From Streptomyces sp. NBC_01232 (GTDB lineage Bacteria; Actinomycetota; Actinomycetes; Streptomycetales; Streptomycetaceae): DNA of 64,000 nucleotides. How positions within the stretch are numbered: position 1 is the first letter of the stretch; the number at the start of each line of letters is the position of its first letter. Made by a program: the position numbers and the translations under genes. The notes beneath the pieces were generated by a model. The model was not told the DNA's origin. It worked only from the letters and a program-made list of their open reading frames with translations, and searched no databases. The stretch covers positions 186,001 to 250,000 of the forward strand of contig NZ_CP108518.1 of NCBI RefSeq assembly GCF_035989885.1, given 5' to 3'. This document shows, one piece after another, positions 32,028-39,154 of the stretch.

Positions 32028-33205
32028 CGGCGATCCCCCCGGTCCTGACCCTCGAGGAGGCCAAGGACCTCCAGAAGATGCTCCCGGCCGAGATCGGGCC
32101 GGGGCTCGACGAACGGGAACTCGACCGGATCGAGGAGCGGTTCGGCTTCAGGTTCGCGGCGGACCATCGCATCTTCCTCGCCGCCGGACTCCCGCACGGG
32201 ACTCGGGCCTGGCCCGACTGGCGGGGCGCCGATCCCGCCGAGCTGGCCCACCGGCTCGCCGGCCCGGCCGAGGGCGTGCTCTTCGACGTGGAGCACGCCC
32301 GCTTCTGGCATCCCGACTGGAGAGCGAGACCTGCGCAGACGTCCGATGCCCTTCGGCTCGCACGGGCCGAACTCGCGGCCGCTCCTCCGCTGGTCCCCGT
32401 GTACGGCCACCGCTACCTGCCCGCCACGGCGGGCGAGTGGGGCCACTGCGTCCTGTCCGTCCACCAGAGCGACATCATCGTCTACGGGAACGACCTCGCC
32501 GATTACATCCGGCACGAGTTCGCCGGCCGGGCAAGCGGCCTTCCCACCCGTCGATCGACCGTCCGTTTCTGGTCGTACTTCGTCAATGGCAGGCCGGGGA
32601 TCAACGTCCGTGCGCCCACACCTCATACCCCGTACGCCGTCAGTGCGCAGGAGGCGGTCGAGTACCTGCGGATGCTGGCGCTCGAGCGCCTGATCGGCCG
32701 TCGGCTCCATCCGCACCACCTGATCGAGGCCGCGCTTGCGGCACTGGTGCTGGGCGTCGAGACGGAGTCTCTGGTGCTGCTCGCCGGTCTGACGCGGGCC
32801 GGGAGCGAAGGGGCCGATACGCTGTTCGACCGGGCACTCGTCGAGCTGGGCCTGGCCGAGGGCCTTCCCACCGATGACACCGACCTGCCGTGGGAGTCGG
32901 CCCGCTGGGAGCTCGTGCGCTGGTGGCTCCGGCTGATCGTGAACGGCAGCATGGCTCCCGCCGACGGTGGGGATGTGATCGTGCACGAGGGCTGGGAGGC
33001 TCTGGCGCACCCGCGCGCCCTTCGGCCGCTGGTCGACAGGGTCGATGCGTACCACGGCCGGGGGGCGAACCGGGCTGGCCAGGGGGTGCAGTTGGCCGCT
33101 GCCATCGTCGCGGAGGCGGGGCGTCTGCTGGCGGCCGGTCCCTGGCCACCGCCGGATCGACCCGGTCCGGCAGAACGGAAATCTTCCGTCCGGAGCGGGT
33201 GCTGA
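32024..33205 (+). CDS. SMI1/KNR4-domain protein
   Basis: A 393-residue protein. Its N-terminal region LDERELDRIEERFGFRFAADHRIFLAAGLPHG is the start of a SMI1/KNR4 (SUKH) fold, with VYGHRYLP and SDIIVYGNDLADYI at the end of that domain. The C-terminal 190 residues are helical and unassigned. SUKH proteins often act as immunity proteins to polymorphic toxins, but no toxin is near. The TTG start overlaps the GNAT stop by 4 nt, so translation depends on the upstream gene. Confidence 0.78.
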   Translation: MTAIPPVLTLEEAKDLQKMLPAEIGPGLDERELDRIEERFGFRFAADHRIFLAAGLPHGTRAWPDWRGADPAELAHRLAGPAEGVLFDVEHARFWHPDWRARPAQTSDALRLARAELAAAPPLVPVYGHRYLPATAGEWGHCVLSVHQSDIIVYGNDLADYIRHEFAGRASGLPTRRSTVRFWSYFVNGRPGINVRAPTPHTPYAVSAQEAVEYLRMLALERLIGRRLHPHHLIEAALAALVLGVETESLVLLAGLTRAGSEGADTLFDRALVELGLAEGLPTDDTDLPWESARWELVRWWLRLIVNGSMAPADGGDVIVHEGWEALAHPRALRPLVDRVDAYHGRGANRAGQGVQLAAAIVAEAGRLLAAGPWPPPDRPGPAERKSSVRSGC

Positions 33206-33245
33206 AACGATCGGCCCCGCCACCCGGTGTCCTACCGTGGATGGG

Positions 33246-33812
33246 ATGAAGAATCTCGTCGCCGGCCTCACCGCGGCTGCCGCCGTACTGCTCCTCGCTC
33301 CCTCCCCGGCGCACGCGGCGGTGAACCCCGCCCCGTGCACCGCGAAGTCGGGCCCGGACGCGACGGAAACCCGCGCGGACAGTTCTGTGGACGACGGTGA
33401 GATCCGGTGGACCGACCGGACCGGCTACGACGACGCCTTCAAGTGGGCGGTCGCGAAGTGGCAGTACCCGGGCTCGAGGATCAAGATCGTCGCTGATTCG
33501 GCCATCACCTCGAACGACCTCGAGTTCACCGACTATTCGAGCGCCTCCGACGTGGCCGCGGCGAAGTGGGAACGGCGCCCCGGGACCGGGGCGACGGACT
33601 ACATCAGGTTCAACAGGGCCAAGATGTCCCGCTACGACGCGGACACACGGCGGGAGGTGGCCGTGCACGAGCTGGGGCACGCGCTCGGGCTGTGCCACAA
33701 GAGCGACGGCGGGTCCACCTACGTCCGGTCGATCATGTGGACCGGCGCCCACTCGCTCTTCACCCTTCCGCAGGACGTGGACAAGGCCAACTACCGGAAG
33801 CTGTGGGGCTGA
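33246..33812 (+). CDS. secreted matrixin-type zinc metalloprotease
   Basis: A 188-residue metzincin. Residues 1-24 are a signal peptide (LLLAPSPAHAA). The zinc site HELGHALGLCH (141-151) has the full HExxHxxGxxH pattern and the Met-turn is SIMW (162-165). It is a small extracellular endopeptidase. The ATG has no clear ribosome site but lies 7 nt after TACCGT (33233-33238), suggesting a leaderless mRNA. The stop shares one base with the start of the next gene, so the pair is coupled. Confidence 0.88.
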   Translation: MKNLVAGLTAAAAVLLLAPSPAHAAVNPAPCTAKSGPDATETRADSSVDDGEIRWTDRTGYDDAFKWAVAKWQYPGSRIKIVADSAITSNDLEFTDYSSASDVAAAKWERRPGTGATDYIRFNRAKMSRYDADTRREVAVHELGHALGLCHKSDGGSTYVRSIMWTGAHSLFTLPQDVDKANYRKLWG

Positions 33813-34372
33813 TGCACACGAAGGTATGGACGTTCGGCGGACTGGCCGCCGGCTGCCTGCTCGCCGCCGGGGGCTGGGTCGTGGCTGCCGGCCGCGGCGA
33901 GGTGACGACCTCGATGATCTGTGCGGCGGACCTCTCCACGGACACCGGGGTCGCCTCGGCGGCACGCGGCATCGCCCTCGTCGAGGGCGTGCGCACCGGG
34001 CCGTACCAGGAGGACGAGAGCACGCAGCCGGGAGCGTTCCTGACGACCGAGGTGAAGGTCCTGAACGTGGTGAAGGGCCGGTTCCCGGCGGTGCTGTCCC
34101 TGACGCAGGGCGTCAAGGGCGGCGGCAGCCCGGGCAGGTACGCGACGGAGGACCCGGACCGGTACGCGGTGCTGGAGCCGGGCAAGCGGTACGTCATCGC
34201 CGTCCGCTTCGGCTCGACGATGGGCGAACCGGGTACCGAGGCGTGGGTGTCGCACGCCGAGCCGTTGCGGCGCGGCATCGACGGGGAGATCTCGCACTGG
34301 AGAACCGCTGTCGCGGACAGCCCGAAGGCGGCCACCCCCGCCGAGTGCAACGACGTGTTCAGTCCGGGCTGA
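33812..34372 (+). CDS. membrane-anchored or secreted protein paired with the matrixin
   Basis: A 186-residue protein with an N-terminal membrane/signal segment (about 5-27, VWTFGGLAAGCLLAAGGWVVAAG) and an extracytoplasmic domain with two cysteines (Cys37 and one near the C-terminus) that could form a disulfide. VEGVRTGPYQEDE, EVKVLNVVKGRFPAVLSLTQGV and KRYVIAVRFGS suggest a beta-rich fold. I do not recognise a family. The TGATG junction with the protease gene suggests a partner role such as inhibitor, anchor or chaperone. Confidence 0.75.
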   Translation: MHTKVWTFGGLAAGCLLAAGGWVVAAGRGEVTTSMICAADLSTDTGVASAARGIALVEGVRTGPYQEDESTQPGAFLTTEVKVLNVVKGRFPAVLSLTQGVKGGGSPGRYATEDPDRYAVLEPGKRYVIAVRFGSTMGEPGTEAWVSHAEPLRRGIDGEISHWRTAVADSPKAATPAECNDVFSPG

Positions 34373-34457
34373 CCGCCGCGGCCCGGTCCGCTTCCGGTGC
34401 ACGGCACTCGGGGCGGACGGCGGACGGCGGCTCACCGGCCTGTCCGACGCAGGCGCT

Positions 34458-34943
34458 TCACATCGATTGCGGCTCGGCCAGGAGGACCACCCGATCGGCC
34501 CGGACGTCGAAGCCGAGTACCGGGTGGCCGTGAGCACCCTCCGGATCCATCAGGACCGGCTTGCCCAGGAGCCGCCCGATCTCCTGCAGGAAGCCGCAGA
34601 ACACGTCAAGTCGTTCCTGCCCCTGCAACTCCCTCAGGTCGACGTCGAAGTCGATCACCTCGTCGTCATGGAAGCGGAAGATCGCCAGGACGTCCGGATC
34701 CGGCCGGACGCGCAGTTCCGGGCACTCGGCGTCCGCCGGGCGGGACAACACGGTCTCCGCCCGGGGCAGCGGCAGTACGGTCGCGCCCTCGGAGTACCGG
34801 CACGCCCAGCCCCTCGCCCCGACGAGATCGAGGACCGCCTGCCAGTCCCCCACCGAACAGTCCGGGACGCGCACGTCCGGCAGCGACCCCATCGAGTCGG
34901 GGTCGAAGAAGCACTTCACGTCACCCCACAGAAGATCGCTCAC
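34458..34943 (-). CDS. hypothetical protein
   Basis: A 161-residue acidic soluble protein: VSDLLWGDVKCFFDPDSMGSLPDVRVP, LPLPRAETVLSRPADAECPELRVRPDPDVLAIFRFHDDEVIDFDVDLRELQGQERLDVFCGFLQEIGRLLGKPVLMDPEG. The start GTG 34943 was chosen at the beginning of the well-formed sequence. It resembles conserved Streptomyces hypotheticals; the arrangement is SUKH-like but no clear family can be named. It is convergent with the membrane protein and divergent from a GNAT gene. Confidence 0.7.
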   Translation of the reverse strand: MSDLLWGDVKCFFDPDSMGSLPDVRVPDCSVGDWQAVLDLVGARGWACRYSEGATVLPLPRAETVLSRPADAECPELRVRPDPDVLAIFRFHDDEVIDFDVDLRELQGQERLDVFCGFLQEIGRLLGKPVLMDPEGAHGHPVLGFDVRADRVVLLAEPQSM

Positions 34944-35071
34944 ACCGCCATGCTGCCCGGGTGCTCGATCGAACGCAGCCCGGTTTCCTGCCTGCGGGCG
35001 GCCAACGGCCAACGGCCGGCGGTCCGGAAAACGGGATGACAGCGCGGCAGACCGCGGGGAAGACTCGCGGC

Positions 35072-35632
35072 GTGCGTGAACGTATCGATGTTTCCCCGGG
35101 CTTGGTGCTGCGTAGATGGGCGATGCGTGATGCGCCATCGGTGATGACCGCCTTCGCGGACCCCCTCATGCGTGAGCAGACCAGCGAGCCGATCGGCACC
35201 GTGCACGCCGCGGAGCAGTGGATCGCGGCTCGTGATGACGAGTGGGACTCCGGCTCTGCCTTCGCCTTCTCCGTCGTCGTCGACGATGATGACGGCATCG
35301 TGCTCGGACACGTGTCGGTCGGTGCGGTGAACCGACGCCACGGCATCGGTTGGGTCTCCTACTGGACCACGGCGACGGCCCGGGGTCGCGGCGTCGCGTC
35401 CCGGGCCTGCCGGACTCTCGCTCTCTGGGCGTTCCGCGACGCCGAACTGTTCCGGCTGGAGCTGGGGCACCGGGTGAACAACCCCGGATCGTGCCGAGTC
35501 GCTCTCGCTGCGGGCTTCGCCGTGGAAGGCCGGCAACGCCAGAAGCTCTCCTACGACGGCAGTCGCTTCGACGTCGAGCTCCATGCCCGCCTGGCGACGG
35601 ACCCGGATCCCTGTCAGTACGCGATCTTGTAG
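35072..35632 (+). CDS. GNAT N-acetyltransferase (RimJ/RimL-like)
   Basis: A 186-residue acetyltransferase: LVLRRWAMRDAPSVMTAFADPLMRE at the N-terminus, GWVSYWTTATARGRGVASRACRTLALWAF as the acetyl-CoA site and LELGHRVNNPGSCRVALAAGFAVEGRQRQ at the C-terminus. This is the RimJ/RimL layout for acetylating protein N-termini or small amines. GTG 35072 follows GGGGAAG; an in-frame ATG at 35036 with GGAAA is a possible alternative start. Convergent with the next gene. Confidence 0.82.
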   Translation: MRERIDVSPGLVLRRWAMRDAPSVMTAFADPLMREQTSEPIGTVHAAEQWIAARDDEWDSGSAFAFSVVVDDDDGIVLGHVSVGAVNRRHGIGWVSYWTTATARGRGVASRACRTLALWAFRDAELFRLELGHRVNNPGSCRVALAAGFAVEGRQRQKLSYDGSRFDVELHARLATDPDPCQYAIL

Positions 35633-36108
35633 GTCACGTCCTTCGGGACCGGGGACGGTGCGGTGTCCGTGTAGAGGAGTCGCATCATGGTGAAGCGCTG
35701 GACGCCCGGGTGGTCCGGCCAGGGTTCAGGACTGCTCAGCGTCACCTTCACCGGGTAGGGCCGGAAGCGGCCCGCCGCGCAATAGGGGGTGCAGTCGTTC
35801 ACCATGTCGGTGCCCGTGGCCGTCGCGTCCTGCGCACCCCATGTGTCCCAGCGGAGATCCACGAGGCGGTTGTTGCCGTCCCCGCAGGCCAGCAAGTACT
35901 CCTCGGGCTTGACCTGTGCCTCCGAGAAGCAGTCGACGACCACGACCGGCGCCGGTGCCCGGTCCGGTGCGGTCCGCGTCTGTGCGGAGGCCGGGACCAC
36001 GGCCGTGACGAGGGCCGCCGCCGCGCAAAGCAGCGTGGCGGTCCGCACTCCGGAGCGAATCCGCGACCGGGGTGCGCGAACGGACCGGCCGTCTGCTGAT
36101 CTTTCCAC
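35614..36108 (-). CDS. secreted hypothetical protein
   Basis: A 164-residue exported protein. GTG 36108 follows GAGGAGG. The signal peptide has RIRSGVRTATLLCAAAALVTAVVPASAQ. The mature part has four cysteines (VVDCFSEAQ, LLACGDGN, DCTPYCAAG) and a YPVKVTLSSPEPWPDHPGVQRFTMMRLLYTDT region, suggesting a small disulfide-bonded beta fold. I do not recognise the family. Its 3' end overlaps the convergent GNAT gene by 19 bp. Confidence 0.72.
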   Translation of the reverse strand: MERSADGRSVRAPRSRIRSGVRTATLLCAAAALVTAVVPASAQTRTAPDRAPAPVVVVDCFSEAQVKPEEYLLACGDGNNRLVDLRWDTWGAQDATATGTDMVNDCTPYCAAGRFRPYPVKVTLSSPEPWPDHPGVQRFTMMRLLYTDTAPSPVPKDVTYKIAY

Positions 36109-36422
36109 GAGGCCTCCTCGCCCGTCTGTCCCGCGCTCGGCTCTGCGGCTATGCCCAGCTTCCCCCATCCGGGCGACCCGCGCACGTGCAGGACCCGGGG
36201 GTGCCCTCGGTGCAGGCCCGTGCGCTCAAGGGCGACGCCGCCGCCGAAGCCGCTGGTGGCGGCCTCAGGTCCTGTCGGACGCGCTCGCTCCATGATCGCG
36301 AAAACCTTTCCCCGAGCGGCGGCTGCCCCGACAATGGGGTCGGGCCGATTGACGCGGCGGGCGGGCGAGCCCACGCGCGCGGCCTCGTAGCCGATGGCGG
36401 CTCAAGTCGACGGGGGACGTCC
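36109..36422. other. 314-bp stretch without a recognised gene
   Basis: Both strands were read. Open frames are present but their products are Arg/Pro-rich and look like composition artefacts. It contains the divergent promoters of the secreted protein and the quinone reductase; no clear repeat or operator was seen. Confidence 0.6.
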
Positions 36423-37016
36423 ATGCAGATCGGGGTCTATCTGGCACACCCGCGGCCGGGGAGCTTCAACCACGCCGTGTTCGATGCCGTCGTAGAGGAG
36501 CTGCGCGGTCTGGGGTGCGGGGTCATCGCGCACGACCTCTGCGCCGAGGAGTTCCCGCCACTGCTGTCCGCCGAGGAGACGGGAACGGTCGAGGCGGCCG
36601 CGCCGCCCATCGACCCGCAGGTGGCGCTGCACCAGCGAGAGATCGCCGCTCTCGACGCCCTGGTGTTCGTCCATCCGAACTGGTGGGGCATGCCGCCCGC
36701 CGTGCTCACGGGCTGGGTGCAGCGGGTACTGGCGCCGGGGGTCGCCTACAAGCTGGGCACCGCGGACGGGGAGCCCGCACCGCTCCTGAAGGCCGGCAGG
36801 GCGCTCGTCCTGAACACGTCCGACACCCCCCTCGACCGCGAGGAGAGCGAGTTCGGCGATCCGCTGCAGAGGATATGGGCGGCATGTGTCCTGCCGTATG
36901 CGGGGATGACCGACGTGCGGCGCGTCGTGTTCCGTACGGTCACCGACTCCTCCGACGAGGAACGCGCGGCCTGGCTGCACCAGGCACGCCGGCAGGCCGC
37001 GGCGCTCATGGACTGA
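36423..37016 (+). CDS. NAD(P)H quinone oxidoreductase, flavodoxin-fold (KefF/MdaB-like)
   Basis: A 197-residue flavodoxin-like reductase: QIGVYLAHPRPGSFNHAVFDAVVEEL for FMN/FAD phosphate binding, VFVHPNWWGMPPAVLTGWVQRVLAPGVAYKL (about 83-113) as the conserved family signature. It reduces quinones by two electrons in the cytoplasm. GGGGGAC precedes the ATG. No potassium-efflux kefC partner is adjacent, so an oxidative-stress role is more likely. Confidence 0.87.
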   Translation: MQIGVYLAHPRPGSFNHAVFDAVVEELRGLGCGVIAHDLCAEEFPPLLSAEETGTVEAAAPPIDPQVALHQREIAALDALVFVHPNWWGMPPAVLTGWVQRVLAPGVAYKLGTADGEPAPLLKAGRALVLNTSDTPLDREESEFGDPLQRIWAACVLPYAGMTDVRRVVFRTVTDSSDEERAAWLHQARRQAAALMD

Positions 37017-37119
37017 CCCGAGCGGTGTTCCACCGAGCGGCTGGCCCGCCCGGTTCATCCCGATCGCCCGATTCCGTTTCGGTGGCCGGCCGTCGTGGGA
37101 TCGCCCGCGGAAACGTGCG

Positions 37120-37165
37120 CCTTGGTCCCGGGACCGCAACCAAGGTCAAACCATGTGATCATATT
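37120..37165 (+). promoter_or_regulatory. nested palindromes and -10 box upstream of the flavoprotein gene
   Basis: GGTCCCGGGACC (37124-37135) is a perfect 12-bp palindrome nested between CCTTGGT (37120-37126) and ACCAAGG (37139-37145). CATATT (37160-37165) lies 5 nt before the ATG, giving a near-leaderless mRNA. The palindromes cover the -35 region and may bind a regulator. Confidence 0.55.
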
Positions 37166-37170
37166 GCGGC

Positions 37171-37716
37171 ATGACCACGAGGACGCTCCACCTGCTCTGC
37201 TCCGCCGCCCCGCCCGTCTTCGACATCGCGCATGTCATCGAGGACGCCCAGACGCGCGGCTGGGACGTGTGCCTCGGCCTCACCCCCACCGCAGCACACT
37301 GGTTGTCCGAAAGCCTCGACGGACTCGCCGCCCTCACCGGCCATCCCGTCCGCTGGCAGTACAAATTCCCCGGCCAACCCGACCTATGGCCTGCCGCCGA
37401 CGCCGTCCTCTTCGCACCCGCCACCTTCAACACCGTGAACGCGTGGGCCCTCGGCCTCACCAGCAACCTCGTCATAGGTCTCGCCGCCGAGGCGACCGGC
37501 AAGCGCCTGCCCGTCATCGCGATGCCCTGCACCAACACGGCTCTCGCCGCCCACCCCCAGTTCGAGGTCTCCCTGAACACCCTGCGCACCGCCGGGGTCG
37601 AACTGCTCCACGGCGAAACCGGCTACACCCCTGATCCGGTCGACCCCGACGCCCCGCTCAACTTCCCCTGGCCCACCGCGCTCAACGCCCTCAGCCAGGT
37701 CTCCGCCCAGGCGTAG
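37171..37716 (+). CDS. flavoprotein of the HFCD/phosphopantothenoylcysteine-decarboxylase fold
   Basis: A 181-residue single-domain flavoprotein: LHLLCSAAPPVFDIAHVIEDAQTRGWDVCLGLTPTAAHWL, then DAVLFAPATFNTVNAWALGLTSNLVIGLAAEA and VIAMPCTNTALAAHPQFEVSLNTL. The PATFNT and MPCTN motifs correspond to the PATANT and PAMN motifs of FMN-binding Cys decarboxylases, here altered. It could decarboxylate a cysteine peptide or simply bind flavin. No lanthipeptide or thiopeptide precursor is near. Confidence 0.75.
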   Translation: MTTRTLHLLCSAAPPVFDIAHVIEDAQTRGWDVCLGLTPTAAHWLSESLDGLAALTGHPVRWQYKFPGQPDLWPAADAVLFAPATFNTVNAWALGLTSNLVIGLAAEATGKRLPVIAMPCTNTALAAHPQFEVSLNTLRTAGVELLHGETGYTPDPVDPDAPLNFPWPTALNALSQVSAQA

Positions 37717-37763
37717 CGCGCGTCCCGGCCCCCTCGCCCGGCCACGGCCGGGGGCGAAGTCCG

Positions 37764-38336
37764 TCAGCGCAGGTCGAGCCGCATCAGGATCCGGGGATGG
37801 CCGGCCAGCACCGAAGTGGTGTCAGCGGCGTGGACGAAGCCGGCGCGCTCGAAGTTCTTGCGGATGCCGGCGTACGCCATCGTCAGGTCCACCTTGGCGT
37901 CACCGTTGTCCAGGGGGTAGGCCTCGATCACCGGTGCGCCCTGGGCGCGGGCGAATGCGACCGCACCGGCGATGAGGGCGTGCGAGATCCCCTTCTTCCG
38001 GTGCCCGGGTCGGACGCGGACGCACCACAGGGACCAGACCGGCAGGTCGTCGACGTGCGGGATCCTTCGACTGTGGGCGAACGAGGTGTCCGCACGCGGC
38101 GCCACCGCGGCCCAGCCGACCGGCTCGTCGCCGTCGTACGCGACCACCCCGGGAGGGGGATCACTGCGGCACAGCTCTGCGACGTACTCACCGCGAGCGG
38201 GCCCGCGCAGCTCGTTGTTGAGCTTGGACGGGATCCGGTAGCTCAGGCACCAGCAGACATTGGCGCCGGGTGACTTCGGCCCGAGCATGACGCGGACGTC
38301 CTCGAACTCCGCGGCCGGGCGAACACTGATGACCAT
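37764..38336 (-). CDS. GNAT N-acetyltransferase
   Basis: A 190-residue acetyltransferase with CWCLSYRIPSKLNNELRGPARGEYVAELCRSDPPPGVVAYDGDEPVGWAAVAPR at the N-terminus, LWCVRVRPGHRKKGISHALIAGAVAFARAQGAPVIEAYPLD as the acetyl-CoA site and FERAGFVHAADTTSVLAGHPRILMRLDL at the end. The layout is common in actinobacterial GNATs of unknown substrate. The ribosome site is weak. Confidence 0.8.
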   Translation of the reverse strand: MVISVRPAAEFEDVRVMLGPKSPGANVCWCLSYRIPSKLNNELRGPARGEYVAELCRSDPPPGVVAYDGDEPVGWAAVAPRADTSFAHSRRIPHVDDLPVWSLWCVRVRPGHRKKGISHALIAGAVAFARAQGAPVIEAYPLDNGDAKVDLTMAYAGIRKNFERAGFVHAADTTSVLAGHPRILMRLDLR

Positions 38337-38389
38337 GGCATCACGATGCCACGATGTCACCGCCGGGACGGGGACCCCTGTGGCGTGCG

Positions 38390-38791
38390 TCAGTACCGGC
38401 AGGGCCAGACGCTGACGGAGCTCCGTCCGGCGCGTACCTCCACCCAGGTGCCGTCGGCGTCGTCCGGCGGTGGCGGACCGGCGATCTCGAAGAGGATCAG
38501 GGCGCCGCCCACGTCCAGGACGGCCGCCCCGTCCTCGGTCAGGCCCAGCCGCCCCCGGAAGACGATGTGGTCGCCCTCCTCCCGCACCCCGGACGTGGCG
38601 GAAGCGGCCGACCGGGTGTTCCCCGCCCAGGCGATGTCCTCGTCGACGGTCCACTCGATGTGGTGCTCGCCGCCCACCGCCTCACGGGCACCGTCCTCCC
38701 AGACCACGACAGCGGCACCCACCGCCGAGTGCACCCGCACCACCACGGGCCCCGATGGTTCCTGCCGCAGCGTTTCCACTCGTACCAGCAC
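38390..38791 (-). CDS. hypothetical protein
   Basis: A 133-residue protein, probably beta-rich: VRVETLRQEPSGPVVVRVHSAVGAAVVVWEDGAREAVGGEHHIEWTVDEDIAW, DHIVFRGRLGLTEDGAAVLDVGGALILFEIAGPPPPD, WVEVRAGRSSVSVWPCRY. GTG 38791 follows GGCGGA. No family was recognised. It is upstream of, and in the same direction as, the GNAT gene. Confidence 0.65.
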   Translation of the reverse strand: MLVRVETLRQEPSGPVVVRVHSAVGAAVVVWEDGAREAVGGEHHIEWTVDEDIAWAGNTRSAASATSGVREEGDHIVFRGRLGLTEDGAAVLDVGGALILFEIAGPPPPDDADGTWVEVRAGRSSVSVWPCRY

Positions 38792-39154
38792 TCCGCCATC
38801 ATCCCCGGTCCCGCCCCGCGGGCGGCCATGCCCCCGCGACCGGCCGCGCCAGGTGCCCGCAAGCGAATTCCGGAGAGGCGACCCCCGCACCGGCCGGTTC
38901 CGGCCAACCTGCCTCGCGGCTCGGCCCGGCAGTCCGGCGACCGCCGGACACGATCAGCGGCCACGGCAAGGGGGCCGTCTCCACGAGGTCGGCCAGATCC
39001 CGCTGCTCCGGCCTCCGGCCTGCGCTCTACTCGCTCCTCCCCGTTCCCGCGACCACGCATCCGCCCCCTGCGCAACCGCGCAGCAGGGCTTCTCCACCAT
39101 GCGCGCGAGCACACGAACGGGCCTCCGAAACAACCCGGTTGAAGGAGAAGCAGC
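38792..39154. other. 363-bp stretch without a recognised gene
   Basis: Divergent control region between the hypothetical gene and the ABC exporter. I looked for a small precursor peptide before the exporter on both strands and found none that is convincing; a short frame starting at 39100 is Arg-rich and overlaps the exporter ribosome site. Confidence 0.6.

Noticed and set aside
36109..36422. Additional gene between the secreted protein and the quinone reductase
   Set aside because: Frames are Arg/Pro-rich with no start signals or family resemblance.
37171..37716. Lanthipeptide or thiopeptide cluster signalled by the flavoprotein
   Set aside because: No precursor, dehydratase, cyclase or dedicated exporter is adjacent; the exporter at 39155 is separated by unrelated genes.
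38792..39154. Precursor peptide for the ABC exporter at 39155
   Set aside because: No short frame with a leader-core pattern, ribosome site and modification enzyme was found.
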